Shown here: piece after piece, positions 6,119 to 8,318 of the stretch
Position numbering within the stretch: the stretch's first letter is position 1
Layout of the letters: the number at the start of each line of letters is the position of its first letter
Source of the DNA: Blautia sp.
Lineage (GTDB): Bacteria > Bacillota > Clostridia > Lachnospirales > Lachnospiraceae
Direction of reading: 5' to 3'
DNA length: 8,318 bases
NCBI GenBank assembly: GCA_017515945.1
Contig: JAFWDX010000491.1
Coordinates: 1-8,318 of the forward strand
Notes under the pieces: generated by a model
Told to the model about the DNA's origin: nothing
The model's input: only the letters and a program-made list of their open reading frames with translations
The model's database searches: none
Translations under genes and position numbers: made by a program

Positions 6119-6956
6119 TGACTCCGTCCTCAGGATTGATAATGTGACCATGCAGTTTGGCGGTGTGATCGCCGTCGACAATGTGACCATCGACGTAAAC
6201 AAAGGTGAGATCGTTTCGCTGATCGGTCCGAACGGGGCAGGAAAGACTACGGCTTTCAATGTGATCACCGGTGTATATGCGCCGACAAATGGAGCCGTAT
6301 ATTTTAATGATGAAAAAATCATCGAAAATTACCCGCAGGGTAAAATGCGTACGATGTATAAAGGGGAAAACCAGGGCAAATACCGGCAGGTGCTTTCGCC
6401 CACGCCGGACAGGATCACGAAGCTGGGAATCGCGCGTACATTCCAGAACATCCGCCTTTTTAAAAGCCAGACGGTATTTGAAAACGTTCTGATCGCCCAG
6501 CACCTGCGCAGGACAAGCAACCTGCTTTCCGCCACACTGCATCTCAATGGAAAAGAAGAAGCACAGATGAGAAAGGATGCCAGGGACCTGCTGCATATCC
6601 TGGAACTGGATGATGTGGCTGACGAGATGGCGACATCTCTGCCCTATGGCAAACAGCGCCGCGTGGAGATCGCCAGGGCCATGGCGACAAAACCCAGCCT
6701 GCTTCTCCTGGACGAACCTGCCGCAGGCATGAATCCGCAGGAAACGGATGAACTGACTGCTTTCATAGGCAGAATAAGGGACGAATTTGGTCTGACGATC
6801 TTTATGATCGAGCATCACATGGATCTGGTCATGGAGATCTCAGACAGGATCTATGTGCTGGACTTCGGAAAGATGATCGCTTCAGGCCTGCCGGAGGAGA
6901 TCCAGAGTAACCGCAGGGTGATCGAGGCGTATCTGGGAGGGGCTGTGGATGAGTAA
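6111..6956 (+). CDS. livG: ABC branched-chain amino acid transporter ATPase LivG
   Basis: This is one of the two ATPases that power the importer at the cytoplasmic face. Seen in order: Walker A GPNGAGKTT (39-47), Q-loop Q112 in RTFQNIRLF, the LivG-style signature LPYGKQRRVEIARA (177-190) in place of LSGGQ, Walker B LLLLDEP (197-203), D-loop AAGMNP (204-209), switch histidine H235 in IEHHMD, and a C-terminal IEAYLGG (271-277) typical of HAAT ATPases. All catalytic residues are present. At 281 residues it is about 25 longer than the common form; the excess is a polar, basic stretch at about 72-102, between the first strands and the Q-loop. The ATG follows AAGGAGG (6096-6102) by eight bases and overlaps the end of livM by eight bases, which suggests coupled translation. 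Confidence 0.95.
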   Translation: MSNDSVLRIDNVTMQFGGVIAVDNVTIDVNKGEIVSLIGPNGAGKTTAFNVITGVYAPTNGAVYFNDEKIIENYPQGKMRTMYKGENQGKYRQVLSPTPDRITKLGIARTFQNIRLFKSQTVFENVLIAQHLRRTSNLLSATLHLNGKEEAQMRKDARDLLHILELDDVADEMATSLPYGKQRRVEIARAMATKPSLLLLDEPAAGMNPQETDELTAFIGRIRDEFGLTIFMIEHHMDLVMEISDRIYVLDFGKMIASGLPEEIQSNRRVIEAYLGGAVDE

Positions 6957-7665
6957 TATACTGGAAGTAAAGGATCTGAATGTGGCCTACGGAGGCATCA
7001 AAGCCGTCAAAGGCATTTCTTTTGAAGTGGCTGAGGGAGAGATCGTTACCCTGATCGGTGCCAACGGGGCAGGAAAAAGTTCCACTCTTCGTTCGATCGT
7101 CGGACTGGTCAAGCCTGCTTCCGGGAGCGTTGTCCTAAAAGGAGAAGAGATCGCCAAGCTCCCGCCGGAACAGATCGTCAACAGGGGTATCACACTGGTA
7201 CCGGAGGGCCGCAGGGTTTTTGCGGATCTGACCGTGCTTGAAAATCTGAAGATCGGCGCCTATCTGCGCAAGGACAGCCTGGAGGAGGACCTGAACTGGT
7301 GCTATGACCTGTTCCCAAGACTCAAGGAAAGAAGCTGGCAGCTGGCCGGCACGCTCTCCGGCGGAGAACAACAGATGCTGGCCATCGCGAGAGCTTTGAT
7401 GAGCCGTCCCGATATCATCATGATGGACGAGCCGTCCCTTGGCCTTGCGCCGATCATTGTCCAGGGCGTGTTTGACATTATACGCGAGATCAACCGGCAG
7501 GGAAAGACGATCCTGCTGGTCGAGCAGAATGCGAATATGGCGCTTCACGCGGCCCATCATGCCTACGTCATGGAAACCGGCCGGATCACCATGACCGGAA
7601 CCGGTATGGAGCTGGCGGAAAACGAAGAAGTAAAAGCCGCTTACCTGGGTAAAGCCAGAGAATAA
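6949..7665 (+). CDS. livF: ABC branched-chain amino acid transporter ATPase LivF
   Basis: This is the second ATPase, expected to pair with LivG. Its 238 residues are standard for LivF. Motifs: Walker A GANGAGKSS (37-45), LVPEGRRVF (83-91) at the Q-loop position, signature LSGGEQQMLAIARAL (136-150), Walker B IIMMDEP (156-162), D-loop SLGLAP (163-168), and LLVEQNANMAL (189-199). Q193 replaces the usual switch histidine, a known feature of the LivF family and not a defect here. It ends in AAYLGKARE, typical of the family. The start follows GGAGG (6936-6940) by eight bases and overlaps livG by eight bases with the same ATGAGTAA junction used at livM-livG. It is the last gene of the operon, with an intrinsic terminator six bases after its stop. 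Confidence 0.96.
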   Translation: MSNILEVKDLNVAYGGIKAVKGISFEVAEGEIVTLIGANGAGKSSTLRSIVGLVKPASGSVVLKGEEIAKLPPEQIVNRGITLVPEGRRVFADLTVLENLKIGAYLRKDSLEEDLNWCYDLFPRLKERSWQLAGTLSGGEQQMLAIARALMSRPDIIMMDEPSLGLAPIIVQGVFDIIREINRQGKTILLVEQNANMALHAAHHAYVMETGRITMTGTGMELAENEEVKAAYLGKARE

Positions 7666-7671
7666 ATAAAG

Positions 7672-7698
7672 GACAGGAGCTGCGGCTCCTGTCTTTTT
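7672..7698 (+). terminator. intrinsic terminator of the liv operon
   Basis: GACAGGAGC (7672-7680) and GCTCCTGTC (7685-7693) form a perfect nine-pair stem around a TGCG loop, followed at once by five T's (7694-7698). A's upstream (7668-7670) can extend the stem into the T-run. This is a strong Rho-independent terminator and marks the end of the livJHMGF transcript. Confidence 0.92.
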
Positions 7699-7742
7699 AT
7701 AAGCATACGGCAACTGTTCGGCCACAAGCTCCTTTTGCAGTT

Positions 7743-7769
7743 ATGAGTATATATCGAATATATATTCAT
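7743..7769. repeat. 27-bp AT-rich inverted repeat
   Basis: ATGAGTATATAT (7743-7754) and ATATATATTCAT (7758-7769) are inverted copies differing at one position, a G-T pair, around a CGA centre. It lies between the liv terminator and the next promoter. It is too AT-rich, and too far from a stop codon, to be a terminator, so an operator or another protein-binding site is the likelier reading. The intergenic stretch 7699-7932 otherwise shows only the promoter and short repeats described separately. Confidence 0.55.
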
Positions 7770-7798
7770 GAAAAAAATGTGAAAACAGACATCGAGTA

Positions 7799-7827
7799 TT
7801 GAATAAGTATTTCGAATATGTTACAAT
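7799..7827 (+). promoter_or_regulatory. promoter of the proline-rich protein gene
   Basis: TTGAAT (7799-7804, four of six) and TACAAT (7822-7827, five of six) are 17 bases apart, and TGT (7819-7821) makes an extended -10. The predicted start near 7834 gives an untranslated leader of about 99 bases. That leader contains a five-pair hairpin (TGTGC 7878-7882 with GCGCA 7886-7890), flanked by two TTATGC copies (7871-7876 and 7892-7897) and an outer CCTG/CAGG pair. I do not recognise a known riboswitch in it. Confidence 0.65.
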
Positions 7828-7932
7828 CATGGTTGTTCCTGAAAGCTGGCATTATTTCAACCTTCACCTGTTATGCCTGTGCTTTGCGCACTTATGCAGG
7901 ATGACTGGCTGAGAAGGGAGATTAGCATATAG

Positions 7933-8318
7933 ATGAAGAATAAATACCTGAAGAAGTATCTCTGCCTGACACTTGCCTCGGCAGTTGTCACTACGCATAC
8001 TGCCGGGACGCTTGCCTCGGACGATTTTACTTCAGATGAGGGACTCCTGGCCGAGGAGGTCATTCTGACACCGACACCGGTCCCGCCTGTGGAGGAGCCT
8101 GTGGTGCCTCCCCCCGTCGAACAGCCTACTCCCGTGCCTGAGGTGCCTGAACCTCCTGAGGAGGTTGTGCCTACACCGGTTCCGGAGACGCCTGTGATCG
8201 TGGACGAGCCCACGCCCATTCCCCAGGAGCCGTCAGGAGAAGTGACACCTGTGCCCGAGGAGCCGTCAGGAGAGGTGACGCCTGTGCCACAGGATCCGTC
8301 TGGCGAAGTGACGCCTGT
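7933..8318 (+). CDS. secreted proline/glutamate-rich repeat protein (5' part, runs off the window)
   Basis: The reading frame is open from the ATG at 7933 to the window end, with 128 full codons and no stop. The N-terminus MKNKYLKKYLCLTLASAVV is a signal peptide: basic start, short hydrophobic core, likely cleavage after TLA at A28. After it comes an acidic region, then from residue 47 a segment in which 29 of 82 residues are proline, mixed with Glu, Val and Thr. No Lys or Arg occurs after K8 and the only aromatic is F32. From residue 99 it enters an 11-residue repeat, EPSGEVTPVPE. Such segments usually act as extended wall-spanning linkers in Gram-positive surface proteins, but the functional domain lies beyond the window and the family is unknown to me. 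The ATG follows AGGGAG (7915-7920) by 12 bases, longer than for its neighbours; an in-frame TAG at 7930-7932 excludes an upstream start. It is transcribed apart from the liv operon. Confidence 0.85.
   Translation, partial: MKNKYLKKYLCLTLASAVVTTHTAGTLASDDFTSDEGLLAEEVILTPTPVPPVEEPVVPPPVEQPTPVPEVPEPPEEVVPTPVPETPVIVDEPTPIPQEPSGEVTPVPEEPSGEVTPVPQDPSGEVTP
8227..8318 (+). repeat. 33-bp in-frame tandem repeat, at least 2.8 copies
   Basis: Units at 8227-8259, 8260-8292 and 8293-8318 (cut by the window edge) encode EPSGEVTPVPE, EPSGEVTPVPQ and DPSGEVTP. Units 1 and 2 differ at 4 of 33 bases; unit 3 differs from unit 2 at 4 of the 26 bases seen. Most differences are at third codon positions, so the peptide is better conserved than the DNA. 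The array probably continues past the window. Confidence 0.9.

Noticed and set aside
7549..7665. LivF as a defective ATPase because the switch histidine is missing
   Set aside because: Gln at this position (VEQN) is the norm in LivF proteins, and all other ATPase motifs are intact.
7829..7912. Small leader open frame of 27 codons before the proline-rich gene (MVVPESWHYF...)
   Set aside because: Its ATG lies upstream of the predicted transcription start (about 7834) and it has no ribosome site, so it is unlikely to be a leader peptide.
7857..8219. Minus-strand frame encoding a Gly/Ser/Thr-rich protein
   Set aside because: It is the complement of the proline-rich repeat gene; the Gly-rich look is what Pro codons give in reverse. 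The plus-strand frame has a signal peptide, promoter and coding-like silent changes.

Overview
The window looks like a piece of a Gram-positive Bacillota chromosome, most likely a moderate-GC clostridial lineage such as Lachnospiraceae. The evidence is strong AGGAGG-type ribosome sites before most genes, vegetative promoters of the TTGACA/TATAAT type, a leucyl-tRNA synthetase of about 805 residues with the short Bacillus-like connector before KMSKS, and short MSN/MKK starts. The taxonomic guess is inference only; nothing was searched.

Layout, all genes on the + strand. Bases 2-79 may be the last codons of an unidentified upstream gene. A near-consensus promoter (108-136) then drives leuS (177-2594). 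A short spacer with a hexamer repeat and a second good promoter (2678-2706) leads into a complete ABC importer of the branched-chain amino acid (HAAT/Liv) family in the canonical order livJ-livH-livM-livG-livF (2765-7665), closed by a textbook intrinsic terminator (7672-7698). The spacer between the binding-protein gene and the first permease gene holds three strong hairpins plus a 16-bp dyad. The four transport genes after it are tightly packed, and the last two junctions use the same 8-nt ATGAGTAA overlap.

After the terminator, an AT-rich regulatory stretch (about 7740-7830) has a 27-bp inverted repeat, three TCGARTAT copies and an extended -10 promoter. It precedes a gene that begins at 7933 and runs off the window: a secreted, acidic, proline-rich protein entering an 11-residue tandem repeat.

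How the parts fit: LivJ captures substrate outside the membrane, LivH and LivM form the channel, and LivG and LivF hydrolyse ATP. LeuS charges tRNA-Leu with leucine, so uptake and use of one amino acid are side by side, though each unit has its own promoter. The operon itself is ordinary. The points most worth a second look are the intergenic hairpin cluster, the inverted repeats around the livJ and 3'-end promoters, a CodY-like site in the leuS leader where a T-box might have been expected, the absence of a lipobox in LivJ, and the repeat protein cut by the window edge. I do not see a clearly novel multi-gene system here.
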